Assembly: GCA_943354205.1 (NCBI GenBank)
Contig: CALRBJ010000017.1
Location: forward strand, 1-11,048
Length of the DNA: 11,048 nucleotides
DNA from: Candidatus Nomurabacteria bacterium
Lineage (GTDB): Bacteria; Patescibacteriota; Minisyncoccia; Phycocordibacterales; UBA9973
Direction: 5' to 3'
A program made the translations under genes and the position numbers. Shown in pieces: positions 10,911 to 11,048 of this stretch; the stretch's first letter is position 1, and each line of letters starts with the position of its first letter. The notes under the pieces were generated by a model, which was not told the DNA's origin, searched no databases, and saw nothing but the letters and a program-made list of their open reading frames with translations.

Positions 10911-10998
10911 GGAAGCGTCGCATAGAGGCCGAGTGCATCTGTCTTGAAAACAGAAGTGCCGCAAGGCACCGTGGGTTCGAATCCCACCGCTTCCGCCA
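10911..10998 (+). tRNA. tRNA-Ser (TGA anticodon)
   Basis: This is a class II tRNA: acceptor GGAAGCG/CGCTTCC, anticodon stem TCTGT/ACAGA around loop CTTGAAA (anticodon TGA), a long variable arm AGTGCCGCAAGGCACC and T arm GTGGG-TTCGAAT-CCCAC. Discriminator is G73, as expected for serine. CCA is encoded at 10996-10998. Confidence 0.97.
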
Positions 10999-11033
10999 AA
11001 ATTCGGAATCAGAAGAAACGGATAAAGCGGGGT

Positions 11034-11048
11034 CGCGCCGCAGGCGCG
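11034..11048. other. GC-rich hairpin at the right edge
   Basis: CGCGCC pairs with GGCGCG over 6 bp with a 3-nt loop. It lies 35 nt past tRNA-Ser and reaches the window end, so it cannot be judged whether a T run follows. It could be the tRNA terminator or part of the next element. Positions 10999-11033 hold nothing I can identify. Confidence 0.4.

Noticed and set aside
10195..10998. Endonuclease lying within an intron that splits tRNA-Ser
   Set aside because: tRNA-Ser is complete and contiguous downstream of the gene, and no 5' half of a tRNA or rRNA is seen upstream.
10778..10999. Minus-strand 73-residue frame starting MAEAVGFEPTVPCGTSVFK
   Set aside because: The GFEPTVP-type peptide is the antisense translation of tRNA-Ser, a classic spurious annotation, and it overlaps the intact endonuclease.
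1..11048. CRISPR array, insertion sequence ends, toxin-antitoxin pair, phage or defence genes
   Set aside because: No spaced direct repeats, transposase motifs or recognisable defence domains were seen on either strand.

Overview
The window reads as a compact chromosomal segment from a member of the Candidate Phyla Radiation, most likely a Parcubacteria/Paceibacteria-type lineage of Patescibacteria. The reasons are a tightly packed gene order with 4-nt and 1-nt overlaps, many very short membrane proteins, a pilM-pilN-pilO cluster with no pilP or pilQ after it, a free-standing MetRS-type tRNA-binding domain, a short RuvX, a DUF5652-type protein, and a LAGLIDADG endonuclease. The organism call is inferred from gene content; no rRNA is present to confirm it.

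Layout. Positions 1-1203 lie on the minus strand: tRNA-His, a terminator, a DUF2231-type membrane protein, a small two-helix membrane protein, and the N-terminal part of mscL, which runs off the left edge. Positions 1271-2033 hold one plus-strand unit, a short cation-diffusion-facilitator-like transporter with a His-rich tail. It has a consensus promoter, a strong Shine-Dalgarno sequence and its own terminator. From 9841 down to 2050 everything is on the minus strand. In transcription order this is ruvX, a tRNA-binding domain protein, dedA, pilM-pilN-pilO plus a small membrane protein, tRNA-Arg, tRNA-Val, an unrecognised 307-residue protein, an RluA/RluD-type pseudouridine synthase, rplS with a terminator, tRNA-Leu, then NUDIX-msrB-VKOR. 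The plus strand resumes at 9853 with a DUF5652-type protein, a terminator, a LAGLIDADG homing endonuclease and tRNA-Ser.

How the genes work together. The pilMNO genes encode the cytoplasmic and inner-membrane alignment complex of a type IV pilus. NUDIX-msrB-VKOR looks like an oxidative damage and disulfide module. rplS, the pseudouridine synthase, the tRNA-binding domain and five tRNAs (His-GTG, Leu-GAG, Val-TAC, Arg-TCT, Ser-TGA) serve translation. MscL and the small membrane proteins belong to the envelope.

The most notable features are regulatory. Several genes have an extended -10 promoter (TGnTAnnAT) placed so that transcription should start on or very near the start codon, suggesting leaderless mRNAs. 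Almost no gene has a Shine-Dalgarno sequence except the transporter. Two protein genes start 4 and 17 nt after tRNA 3' ends with no visible ribosome binding site. I see no CRISPR array, insertion sequence, defence island or biosynthetic cluster. No intergenic stretch exceeds 300 nt; the longest is the divergent region 1204-1340.
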